DNA of 64,000 nucleotides, taken from contig NC_079886.1 in assembly GCF_029227915.1 (NCBI RefSeq), positions 2,480,001 to 2,544,000 of the forward strand, given 5' to 3'. A program made the translations under genes and the position numbers. The notes below the pieces were generated by a model. The model saw only the letters and a program-made list of their open reading frames with translations. It ran no database searches and was not told the DNA's origin. Each line of letters begins with the position of its first letter. The stretch's first letter is position 1. This DNA is from Hydractinia symbiolongicarpus. Its lineage: Eukaryota; Cnidaria; Hydrozoa; Anthoathecata; Hydractiniidae. Shown here piece after piece: positions 11,065 to 22,700 of the stretch.

Positions 11065-12148
11065 TAAATTAAAAAATCGTTCGGGAAATGAGTTTACTCC
11101 CTGGGTACTTTCTTTGTATATTTTTGACTATACGGGCCGAGTCCGGGATTTACGGGAAATCGCGGGTTTTCGTTTGCCGGCGATTAAACTCCTTTTATTT
11201 AGCGTCTCATCAAAATTAAAAACATTTTTGAAAACTAAAGTCTCATGCGTTTTAGTGGTGAAAAAATAATTTAAAAAATCGTTCGGGAAATGAATTTACT
11301 CGCAGGGTACTTTCTTTGTATACTTTTGACTATACGGGCCGAGTCCGTGATTTACGGGAAATCGCGGGTTTTCGTTTGCTGGCGATTAAACTTCTTTTAT
11401 TTAGCGTCTCATCAAAAATGAAAACATTTTTGAAAACTACAAGTGTCATGCGTTTTAGTGGTGAAAAAAAAATTACAAAAATCGTTCGGGAAATGAGTTT
11501 ACTCCTTGAGTGCCTTCTTTGTATACTTTTGACTATACGGGTCGAGTACCGGATTTGCGGGAAATCGCAGGTTTTCGTTTGCCGGCGATTAAACTTCTTT
11601 TATTCAGCGTCTCATCAAAAATGAAAACATTTTTGAGAACTACAAGTCTCATGCGTTTTAGTGGTGAAAAAATAATTTGAAAAATCATTCAAGAAATCAT
11701 TTTACTCCCTGGGTACTTTTTTTGTGTACTTTTGACTATACGGGCCGAGTCCAGGATTTACGGGAAATCGCCGGTTTTCGTTTGCCGGCGATTAAACTTC
11801 TTTAATTTAGCGTTTCATCAAAAATAAAAACATTTTTTGAAAACTACAAGTCTCATGCGTTTTAGTGGTGAAAAAATAATTTAAAAAATCATTCGGGAAA
11901 TGAATTTACTCCCTGGGTACTTTCTTTGTATACTTTTGACTATACGGGCCGAGTCCGGGATTTACGGGAAATCGCGGGTTTTCGTTTGCCGGCGATTAAA
12001 CTTCTTTTATTTAGCGTCTCATCAAAAATGAAAACATTTTTGAAAACTACAAGTCTCATGCGTTTTAGTGGTGAAAAAATAATTTAAAAAATCGTTCGGG
12101 AAATGAGTTTACTCCCTGGGTACTTTCTTTGTATACTTTTGACTATAC

Positions 12149-12181
12149 GGGCCTAGTACGGGATTTACGGGAAATCGCGGG
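12149..12181 (+). other. Four-GGG segment of the monomer (possible G-quadruplex)
   Basis: GGG occurs at 12149, 12160, 12169 and 12179, with spacers of 8, 6 and 7 bases. This just exceeds the usual loop limit of 7. The pattern is present in most monomers. It is weakened in the TTTTGAAAATC subtype, where the third tract becomes AGG. Confidence 0.55.
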
Positions 12182-12200
12182 TTTTCGTTTGCCGGCGATT
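12173..12200 (+). repeat. Monomer stem-loop AATCGC/GCGATT
   Basis: AATCGC at 12173-12178 pairs with GCGATT at 12195-12200. After one mismatch, GG pairs with CC, leaving a 10-base loop. It overlaps the last G-tract, so the two structures would compete. Subtypes with AAAACGC or GGCAATT lose it. Confidence 0.5.
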
Positions 12201-12225
12201 AAACTTCTTTTATTCAGCGTCTCAT

Positions 12226-12245
12226 CAAAAATGAAAACATTTTTG
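12226..12245 (+). repeat. Monomer dyad CAAAAATG/CATTTTTG
   Basis: A perfect 8-bp inverted repeat around AAAA. Other subtypes replace it with different symmetric sequences at the same place: the palindrome AAATTAATTT (for example 1075-1084) or AAAATAATTTT (467-477). Symmetry is thus retained although the bases differ. A few subtypes (AAAAAAGAAAAC, AAAATAGAAAAC) break it. Confidence 0.65.
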
Positions 12246-14312
12246 AAAACTACAAGTCTCATGCGTTTTAGTGGTGAAAAAATAATTTAAAAAATCATTC
12301 GGGAATTGAATTTACTCCCTGGGTACTTCTTTTGTATACTTTTGACTATACGGGCCGAGTCCGGGATTTACGGGAAATCGCGGGTTTTCGTTTGCCGGCG
12401 ATTAAACTTCTTTAATTTAGCGTTTCATCAAAAATAAAAACATTTTTTGAAAACTACAAGTCTCATGCGTTTTAGTGGTGAAAAAATAATTTAAAAAATC
12501 ATTCGGGAAATGAATTTACTCCCTGGGTACTTTCTTTGTATACTTTTGACTATACGGGCCGAGTCCGGGATTTACGGGAAATCGCGGGTTTTCGTTTGCC
12601 GGCGATTAAACTTCTTTTATTTAGCGTCTCATCAAAAATGAAAACATTTTTGAAAACTACAAGTCTCATGCGTTTTAGTGGTGAAAAAATAATTTAAAAA
12701 ATCGTTCGGGAAATGAGTTTACTCCCTGGGTACTTTCTTTGTATACTTTTGACTATACGGGCCTAGTACGGGATTTACGGGAAATCGCGGGTTTTCGTTT
12801 GCCGGCGATTAAACTTCTTTTATTCAGCGTCTCATCAAAAATGAAAACATTTTTGAAAACTACAAGTCTCATGCGTTTTAGTGGTGAAAAAATAATTTAA
12901 AAAATCATTCGGGAATTGAATTTACTCCCTGGGTACTTCTTTTGTATACTTTTGACTATACGGGCCGAGTACGGGATTTACGGGAAATCGCGGGTTCTCG
13001 TTTGCCGGCGATTAAACTTCTTTTATTCAGCGTCTCATCAAAAATGAAATTAATTTTAAAAACTACAAGTCTCATGCGTTTTAGTGGTGAAAAAATAATT
13101 TAAAAAATCGTTCGGGAAATGAATTTACTCGCAGGGTACTTTCTTTGTATACTTTTGACTATACGGGCCGAGTCCGGGATTTACGGGAAATCGCGGGTTT
13201 TCGTTTGCCGGCGATTAAACTTCTTTAATTTAGCGTTTCATCAAAAATGAAAACATTTTTGAAAACTACAAGTCTCATGCGTTTTAGTGGTGAAAAAATA
13301 ATTTAAAAAATCGTTCGGGAATTGAATTTACTCCCTGGGTACTTTCTTTGTATACTTTTGACTATACGGGCCGAGTCCGGGATTTACGGGAAATCGCGAG
13401 TTTTCGTTTGCCGGCGATTAAACTTCTTTTATTTAGCGTCTCATCAAAAATGAAAACATTTTTGAAAACTACAACTCTCATCCGTTTTAGTGTTGAAAAA
13501 ATAATTTAAAAAATCGTTCGGGAAATCAGTTTACTTCCTGGGTACTTTTTTTGTGTACTTTTGACTATACGGGCCGAGTACGGGATTTACGGGAAATCGC
13601 GGGTTTGCGTTTGCCGGCAATTAAACTTCTTTTATTTAGCGTCTCATCAAAAATGAAAACATTTTTGAAAACTACAAGTCTCATGCGTTTTAGTGGTGAA
13701 AAAATAATTTAAAAAATCGTTCGGGAAATGAGTTTACTCCCTGGGTACTTTCTTTGTATATTTTTGACTATACGGGCCGAGTCCGGGATTTACGGTAAAT
13801 CGCGGGTTTTCGTTTGCCGGCGATTAAACTCCTTTTATTTAGCGTCTCATCAAAAATAAAAACATTTTTGAAAACTAAAGTCTCATGCGTTTTAGTGGTG
13901 AAAAAATAATTTAAAAAATCGTTCGGGAAGTGAATTTACTCGCAGGGTACTTTCTTTGTATACTTTTGACTATACGGGCCGAGTCCGTGATTTACGGGAA
14001 ATCGCGGGTTTTCGTTTGCCGGCGATTAAACTTCTTTTATTTAGCGTCTCATCAAAAATGAAAACATTTTTGAAAACTACAAGTCTCATGCGTTTTAGTG
14101 GTGAAAAAATAATTTCAAAAATCGTTCGGGAAAGGAGTTTACTCCTTGAGTGCTTTCTTTGTATACTTTTGACTATACGGGTCGAGTACCGGATTTGCGG
14201 GAAATCGCAGGTTTTCGTTTGCCGGCGATTAAACTTCTTTTATTCAGCGTCTTATCAAAAATGAAAATATTTTTGAAAACTACAAGTCTCATGCGTTTTA
14301 GTGGTGAAAAAA

Positions 14313-16750
14313 TAATTTAAAAAATCGTTCTGAAAATCATTTTACTCACAGGGTACTTTCTTTGTATACATTCGACTATAGGGGCCAAGCCCGGGATTTA
14401 CAGGAAATCGCGGGTTTTCGTTTGCCGGCGAATAAACTTCTTTTATTCAGCGTCTCATCAAAAATGAAATTAATTTTAAAAACTACAAGTCTCATGCGTT
14501 TTAGTGGTGAAAAAATAATTTAAAAAATCGTTCGGGAAATAAATTTACTCCCAGGGTACTTTCTTTGTATACTTTTGACTATACGGGCCGAGTCCAGGAT
14601 TTACGGGAAATCGCGGGTTTTCGTTTGCCGGCGATTAAACTTCTTTAATTTAGCGTTTCATCAAAAATGAAAACATTTTTGAAAACTACAAGTCTCATGC
14701 GTTTTAGTGGTGAAAAAATAATTTAAAAAATCATTCGAGAAATCAGTTTACTCACAGGGTACTTTCTTTGTATATATTCGACTATATGGGGCCAAGCCCG
14801 GGATTTACAGGAAATCGCGGGTTTTCGTTTGCCGGCGATTAAACTTCTTTTATTCAGCGTCTCATCAAAAATGAAAACATTTTTGAAAACTACAAGTCTC
14901 ATGCGTTTTAGTGGTGAAAAAATAATTTAAAAAATTGTTCGGGAAATGAACTTACTCCCTGGGTACTTTCTTTGTATACTTTTGATTATACGGGCCGAGT
15001 ACGGGATTTACGGGAAATCTCGGGTTCTCGTTTGCCGGCGATTAAACATCTTTTATTCAGCGTCTCATCAAAAATGAAATTAATTTTAAAAACTACAAGT
15101 CTCATGCGTTTTAGTGGTGAAACAATAATTTAAAAAATCGTTCGGGAAATGAATTTACTCCCAGGGTACTTTCTTTGTATACTTTTGACTATACGGGCCG
15201 AGTCCGGGATTTACGGGAAATCGCGGGTTTTCGTTTGCCGGCGATTAAACTTCTTTAATTTAGCGTTTCATCAAAAATGAAAACATTTTTGAAAACTACA
15301 AGTCTCATGCGTTTTAGTGGTGAAAAAATAATTTAGAAAATCGTTTTGAAAATCAGTTTACTCACAGGGTACTTTCTTTGTATACATTCGACTATAGGGG
15401 CCAAGCCCGGGATTTACAGGAAAACGCGGGTTTTCCTTTGCCGGCGATTAAACTTCTTTTATTCAGCGTCTCATCAAAAATGAAAACATTTTTGAGAACT
15501 ACAAGTCTCATGCGTTTTAGTGGTGAAAAAATAATTTAAAAAATCGTTCTGAAAATCATTTTACTCACAGGGTACTTTCTTTGTATACATTCGACTATAG
15601 GGGCCAAGCCCGGGATTTACAGGAAATCGCGGGTTTTCGTTTGCCGGCGAATAAACTTCTTTTATTCAGCGTCTCATCAAAAATGAAATTAATTTTAAAA
15701 ACTACAAGTCTCATGCGTTTTAGTGGTGAAAAAATAATTTAAAAAATCGTTCGGGAAATAAATTTACTCCCAGGGTACTTTCTTTGTATACTTTTGACTA
15801 TACGGGCCGAGTCCAGGATTTACGGGAAATCGCGGGTTTTCGTTTGCCGGCGATTAAACTTCTTTAATTTAGCGTTTCATCAAAAATGAAAACATTTTTG
15901 AAAACTACAAGTCTCATGCGTTTTAGTGGTGAAAAAATAATTTAAAAAATCATTCGAGAAATCAGTTTACTCACAGGGTACTTTCTTTGTATATATTCGA
16001 CTATATGGGGCCAAGCCCGGGATTTACAGGAAATCGCGGGTTTTCGTTTGCCGGCGATTAAACTTCTTTTATTCAGCGTCTCATCAAAAATGAAAACATT
16101 TTTGAAAACTACAAGTCTCATGCGTTTTAGTGGTGAAAAAATAATTTAAAAAATTGTTCGGGAAATGAACTTACTCCCTGGGTACTTTCTTTGTATACTT
16201 TTGATTATACGGGCCGAGTACGGGATTTACGGGAAATCTCGGGTTCTCGTTTGCCGGCGATTAAACATCTTTTATTCAGCGTCTCATCAAAAATGAAATT
16301 AATTTTAAAAACTACAAGTCTCATGCGTTTTAGTGGTGAAACAATAATTTAAAAAATCGTTCGGGAAATGAATTTACTCCCAGGGTACTTTCTTTGTATA
16401 CTTTTGACTATACGGGCCGAGTCCGGGATTTACGGGAAATCGCGGGTTTTCGTTTGCCGGCGATTAAACTTCTTTAATTTAGCGTTTCATCAAAAATGAA
16501 AACATTTTTGAAAACTACAAGTCTCATGCGTTTTAGTGGTGAAAAAATAATTTAGAAAATCGTTTTGAAAATCAGTTTACTCACAGGGTACTTTCTTTGT
16601 ATACATTCGACTATAGGGGCCAAGCCCGGGATTTACAGGAAAACGCGGGTTTTCCTTTGCCGGCGATTAAACTTCTTTTATTCAGCGTCTCATCAAAAAT
16701 GAAAACATTTTTGAGAACTACAAGTCTCATGCGTTTTAGTGGTGAAAAAA
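14313..16750 (+). repeat. 1219-bp six-monomer unit, two tandem copies
   Basis: Copies at 14313-15531 and 15532-16750 hold, in order, monomers starting GTTCTGAAAATCATT, GTTCGGGAAATAAAT, ATTCGAGAAATC with TATATGGGG, TGTTCGGGAAATGAAC, the AACAATAATTT-led GTTCGGGAAATGAAT, and GTTTTGAAAATC. The base beyond 6 x 203 comes from TATATGGGGCC. I see essentially no differences by eye, so the duplication is young. Confidence 0.9.
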
Positions 16751-19700
16751 TAATTTAAAAAATCATTCGAGAAATCAGTTTACTCCCTGGGTACTTTTTT
16801 TGTATACTTTTGACTATACGGGGCGAATACGGGATTTACGGGAAATCACGGGTTTTCGTTTGCCGGCGATTAAACTTCTTTTATTCAGCGTCTCATTAAA
16901 AATGAAAATAATTTTGAAAACTACAAGTCTCATGCGTTTTAGTGGTGAAAAAATAATTTAAAAAATCATTCGGGAAATCAGTTTACTTCCTGCGTACTTT
17001 TTTTGGGCACTTTTGACTATACGGGCCGAGTACGGGATTTACGGGAAATCGCGGGTTTTCGTTTGCCGGCAATTAAACTTCTTTTATTCAGCGTCTCATC
17101 TAAAATGAAAACATTTTTGAAAACTACAAGTCTCATGCGTTTTAGTGGTGAAAAAATAATTTAAAAAATCGTTCCGGAAATGAATTTACTCCCAGGGTAC
17201 TTTCTTTGTATACTTTTGACTATACGGGCCGAGTCCAGGATTTACGGGAAATCGCGGGTTTTCGTTTGCCGGCGATTAAACTTCTTTAATTTAGCGTTTC
17301 CTCAAAAATGAAAACATTTTTGAAAACTACAAGTCTCATGCGTTTTAGTGGTGAAAAAATAATTTAAAAAATCATTCGAGAAATCAGTTTACTCCCTGGG
17401 TACTTTTTTGTATACTTTTGATTATACGGGCCGAGTACGGGATTTACGGGAAATCTCGGGTTCTCGTTTGCCAGCGATTAAACATCTTTTATTCAGCGTC
17501 TCATCAAAAAATGAAATTAATTTTAAAAACTACAAGTCTCATGCGTTTTAGTGGTGAAACAATAATTTAAAAAATCGTTCGGGAAATGAATTTACTCCCA
17601 GGGTACTTTCTTTGTATACTTTTGACTATACGGGCCGAGTCCGGGATTTACGGGAAATCGCGGGTTTTCGTTTGCCGGCGATTAAACTTCTTTAATTTAG
17701 CGTTTCATCAAAAATGAAAACATTTTTGAAAACTACAAGTCTCATGCGTTTTAGTGGTGAAAAAATAATTTAGAAAATCGTTTTGAAAATCAGTTTACTC
17801 ACAGGGTACTTTCTTTGTATACATTCGACTATAGGGGCCAAGCCCGGGATTTACAGGAAAACGCGGGTTTTCCTTTGCCGGCGATTAAACTTCTTTTATT
17901 CAGCGTCTCATCAAAAATGAAAACATTTTTGAGAACTACAAGTCTCATGCGTTTTAGTGGTGAAAAAATAATTTAAAAAATCATTCGAGAAATCAGTTTA
18001 CTCCCTGGGTACTTTTTTTGTATACTTTTGACTATACGGGGCGAATACGGGATTTACGGGAAATCACGGGTTTTCGTTTGCCGGCGATTAAACTTCTTTT
18101 ATTCAGCGTCTCATTAAAAATGAAAATAATTTTGAAAACTACAAGTCTCATGCGTTTTAGTGGTGAAAAAATAATTTAAAAAATCGTTCCGGAAATGAAT
18201 TTACTCCCAGGGTACTTTCTTTGTATACTTTTGACTATACGGGCCGAGTCCAGGATTTACGGGAAATCGCGGGTTTTCGTTTGCCGGCGATTAAACTTCT
18301 TTAATTTAGCGTTTCATCAAAAATGAAAACATTTTTGAAAACTACAAGTCTCATGCGTTTTAGTGGTGAAAAAATAATTTAAAAAATCATTCGAGAAATC
18401 AGTTTACTCCCTGGGTACTTTTTTGTATACTTTTGACTATACGGATCAAGTACCGGATTTGCGGGAAATCGCAGGTTTTTGTTTGCCGGCGAATAAACTT
18501 CTTTTATTCAGCGTCTCATCAAAAATGAAATTAATTTTAAAAACTACAAGTCTCATGCGTTTTAGTGGTGAAAAAATAATTTAAAAAATCGTTCGGGAAA
18601 TAAATTTACTCCCAGGGTACTTTCTTTGTATACTTTTGACTATACGGGCTTAGTCCAGGATTTACGGGAAATCGCGGGTTTTCGTTTGCCGGCGATTAAA
18701 CTTCTTTAATTTAGCGTTTCATCAAAAATGAAAACATTTTTGAAAACTACAAGTCTCATGCGTTTTAGTGGTGAAAAAATAATTTAAAAAATCATTCGAG
18801 AAATCAGTTTACTCACAGGGTACTTTCTTTGTATATATTCGACTATATGGGGCCAAGCCCGGGATTTACAGGAAATCGCGGGTTTTCGTTTGCCGGCGAT
18901 TAAACTTCTTTTATTCAGCGTCTCATCAAAAATGAAAACATTTTTGAAAACTACAAGTCTCATGCGTTTTAGTGGTGAAAAAATAATTTAAAAAATTGTT
19001 CGGGAAATGAACTTACTCCCTGGGTACTTTCTTTGTATACTTTTGATTATACGGGCCGAGTACGGGATTTACGGGAAATCTCGGGTTCTCGTTTGCCGGC
19101 GATTAAACATCTTTTATTCAGCGTCTCATCAAAAATGAAATTAATTTTAAAAACTACAAGTCTCATGCGTTTTAGTGGTGAAACAATAATTTAAAAAATC
19201 GTTCGGGAAATGAATTTACTCCCAGGGTACTTTCTTTGTATACTTTTGACTATACGGGCCGAGTCCGGGATTTACGGGAAATCGCGGGTTTTCGTTTGCC
19301 GGCGATTAAACTTCTTTAATTTAGCGTTTTATCAAAAATGAAAACATTTTTGAAAACTACAAGTCTCATGCGTTTTAGTGGTGAAAAAATAATTTAGAAA
19401 ATCGTTTTGAAAATCAGTTTACTCACAGGGTACTTTCTTTGTATACATTCGACTATAGGGGCCAAGCCCGGGATTTACAGGAAAACGCGGGTTTTCCTTT
19501 GCCGGCGATTAAACTTCTTTTATTCAGCGTCTCATCAAAAATGAAAACATTTTTGAGAACTACAAGTCTCATGCGTTTTAGTGGTGAAAAAATAATTTAA
19601 AAAATCATTCGAGAAATCAGTTTACTCCCTGGGTACTTTTTTTGTATACTTTTGACTATACGGGGCGAATACGGGATTTACGGGAAATCACGGGTTTTCG

Positions 19701-22700
19701 TTTGCCGGCGATTAAACTTCTTTTATTCAGCGTCTCATTAAAAATGAAAATAATTTTGAAAACTACAAGTCTCATGCGTTTTAGTGGTGAAAAAATAATT
19801 TAAAAAATCATTCGGGAAATCAGTTTACTTCCTGCGTACTTTTTTTGGGCACTTTTGACTATACGGGCCGAGTACGGGATTTACGGGAAATCGCGGGTTT
19901 TCGTTTGCCGGCAATTAAACTTCTTTTATTCAGCGTCTCATCTAAAATGAAAACATTTTTGAAAACTACAAGTCTCATGCGTTTTAGTGGTGAAAAAATA
20001 ATTTAAAAAATCGTTCCGGAAATGAATTTACTCCCAGGGTACTTTCTTTGTATACTTTTGACTATACGGGCCGAGTCCAGGATTTACGGGAAATCGCGGG
20101 TTTTCGTTTGCCGGCGATTAAACTTCTTTAATTTAGCGTTTCCTCAAAAATGAAAACATTTTTGAAAACTACAAGTCTCATGCGTTTTAGTGGTGAAAAA
20201 ATAATTTAAAAAATCATTCGAGAAATCAGTTTACTCCCTGGGTACTTTTTTGTATACTTTTGATTATACGGGCCGAGTACGGGATTTACGGGAAATCTCG
20301 GGTTCTCGTTTGCCGGCGATTAAACATCTTTTATTCAGCGTCTCATCAAAAATGAAATTAATTTTAAAAACTACAAGTCTCATGCGTTTTAGTGGTGAAA
20401 CAATAATTTAAAAAATCGTTCGGGAAATGAATTTACTCCCAGGGTACTTTCTTTGTATACTTTTGACTATACGGGCCGAGTCCGGGATTTACGGGAAATC
20501 GCGGGTTTTCGTTTGCCGGCGATTAAACTTCTTTAATTTAGCGTTTCATCAAAAATGAAAACATTTTTGAAAACTACAAGTCTCATGCGTTTTAGTGGTG
20601 AAAAAATAATTTAGAAAATCGTTTTGAAAATCAGTTTACTCACAGGGTACTTTCTTTGTATACATTCGACTATAGGGGCCAAGCCCGGGATTTACAGGAA
20701 AACGCGGGTTTTCCTTTGCCGGCGATTAAACTTCTTTTATTCAGCGTCTCATCAAAAATGAAAACATTTTTGAGAACTACAAGTCTCATGCGTTTTAGTG
20801 GTGAAAAAATAATTTAAAAAATCATTCGAGAAATCAGTTTACTCCCTGGGTACTTTTTTTGTATACTTTTGACTATACGGGGCGAATACGGGATTTACGG
20901 GAAATCACGGGTTTTCGTTTGCCGGCGATTAAACTTCTTTTATTCAGCGTCTCATTAAAAATGAAAATAATTTTGAAAACTACAAGTCTCATGCGTTTTA
21001 GTGGTGAAAAAATAATTTAAAAAATCATTCGGGAAATCAGTTTACTTCCTGCGTACTTTTTTTGGGCACTTTTGACTATACGGGCCGAGTACGGGATTTA
21101 CGGGAAATCGCGGGTTTTCGTTTGCCGGCAATTAAACTTCTTTTATTCAGCGTCTCATCTAAAATGAAAACATTTTTGAAAACTACAAGTCTCATGCGTT
21201 TTAGTGGTGAAAAAATAATTTAAAAAATCGTTCCGGAAATGAATTTACTCCCAGGGTACTTTCTTTGTATACTTTTGACTATACGGGCCGAGTCCAGGAT
21301 TTACGGGAAATCGCGGGTTTTCGTTTGCCGGCGATTAAACTTCTTTAATTTAGCGTTTCCTCAAAAATGAAAACATTTTTGAAAACTACAAGTCTCATGC
21401 GTTTTAGTGGTGAAAAAATAATTTAAAAAATCATTCGAGAAATCAGTTTACTCCCTGGGTACTTTTTTGTATACTTTTGATTATACGGGCCGAGTACGGG
21501 ATTTACGGGAAATCTCGGGTTCTCGTTTGCCGGCGATTAAACATCTTTTATTCAGCGTCTCATCAAAAAATGAAATTAATTTTAAAAACTACAAGTCTCA
21601 TGCGTTTTAGTGGTGAAACAATAATTTAAAAAATCGTTCGGGAAATGAATTTACTCCCAGGGTACTTTCTTTGTATACTTTTGACTATACGGGCCGAGTC
21701 CGGGATTTACGGGAAATCGCGGGTTTTCGTTTGCCGGCGATTAAACTTCTTTAATTTAGCGTTTCATCAAAAATGAAAACATTTTTGAAAACTACAAGTC
21801 TCATGCGTTTTAGTGGTGAAAAAATAATTTAGAAAATCGTTTTGAAAATCAGTTTACTCACAGGGTACTTTCTTTGTATACATTCGACTATAGGGGCCAA
21901 GCCCGGGATTTACAGGAAAACGCGGGTTTTCCTTTGCCGGCGATTAAACTTCTTTTATTCAGCGTCTCATCAAAAATGAAAACATTTTTGAGAACTACAA
22001 GTCTCATGCGTTTTAGTGGTGAAAAAATAATTTAAAAAATCATTCGAGAAATCAGTTTACTCCCTGGGTACTTTTTTTGTATACTTTTGACTATACGGGG
22101 CGAATACGGGATTTACGGGAAATCACGGGTTTTCGTTTGCCGGCGATTAAACTTCTTTTATTCAGCGTCTCATTAAAAATGAAAATAATTTTGAAAACTA
22201 CAAGTCTCATGCGTTTTAGTGGTGAAAAAATAATTTAAAAAATCGTTCCGGAAATGAATTTACTCCCAGGGTACTTTCTTTGTATACTTTTGACTATACG
22301 GGCCGAGTCCAGGATTTACGGGAAATCGCGGGTTTTCGTTTGCCGGCGATTAAACTTCTTTAATTTAGCGTTTCATCAAAAATGAAAACATTTTTGAAAA
22401 CTACAAGTCTCATGCGTTTTAGTGGTGAAAAAATAATTTAAAAAATCATTCGAGAAATCAGTTTACTCCCTGGGTACTTTTTTGTATACTTTTGACTATA
22501 CGGATCAAGTACCGGATTTGCGGGAAATCGCAGGTTTTTGTTTGCCGGCGAATAAACTTCTTTTATTCAGCGTCTCATCAAAAATGAAATTAATTTTAAA
22601 AACTACAAGTCTCATGCGTTTTAGTGGTGAAAAAATAATTTAAAAAATCGTTCGGGAAATAAATTTACTCCCAGGGTACTTTCTTTGTATACTTTTGACT

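Larger units (their letters stand above)
12080..12282 (+). repeat. Representative satellite monomer
   Basis: Chosen as a near-consensus copy. From its start: TAATTTAAAAAAT, a variable stretch, GTATAC, the G-tract segment, TTTGCCGGCGATTAAAC, an AT-rich dyad, and the highly uniform ACTACAAGTCTCATGCG then TTTTAGTGGTG, ending in six A's. By hand count it has 75 G+C in 203 bases and 12 CpGs, about 1.75 times the number expected from its base composition. The start was set at TAATTT because that is where the island splits the repeat. It has no coding role that I can see. Confidence 0.9.
11877..13095 (+). repeat. 610-bp tandem duplication (three monomers)
   Basis: The first copy, 11877-12486, is followed by a second at 12487-13095. 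The first two monomers and the start of the third match; the third then diverges (GAGTACGGG and GGTTCTCG in place of GAGTCCGGG and GGTTTTCG). The extra base comes from CATTTTTTGA, six T's instead of five. Confidence 0.8.
11065..14312 (+). repeat. Satellite block with a distant copy near 33.4-37.0 kb
   Basis: Sixteen monomers. It opens with the TATATTTTT subtype and a monomer bearing AAAAAAAATTACAAAAATCG (about 11463), then CTTCTTTAATTTAGCGTTTC subtypes, and closes with the CTCCTTGAGTGCTTTC monomer just before 14313. The same markers in the same general order return 22.3 kb downstream, with different internal indels. Confidence 0.8.

Noticed and set aside
12080-12282. CENP-B box in the monomer
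   Set aside because: TTCG occurs twice (in GTTCGGG and TTTTCGTTTG), but the required spacing to A and CGGG is not met on either strand of the consensus.
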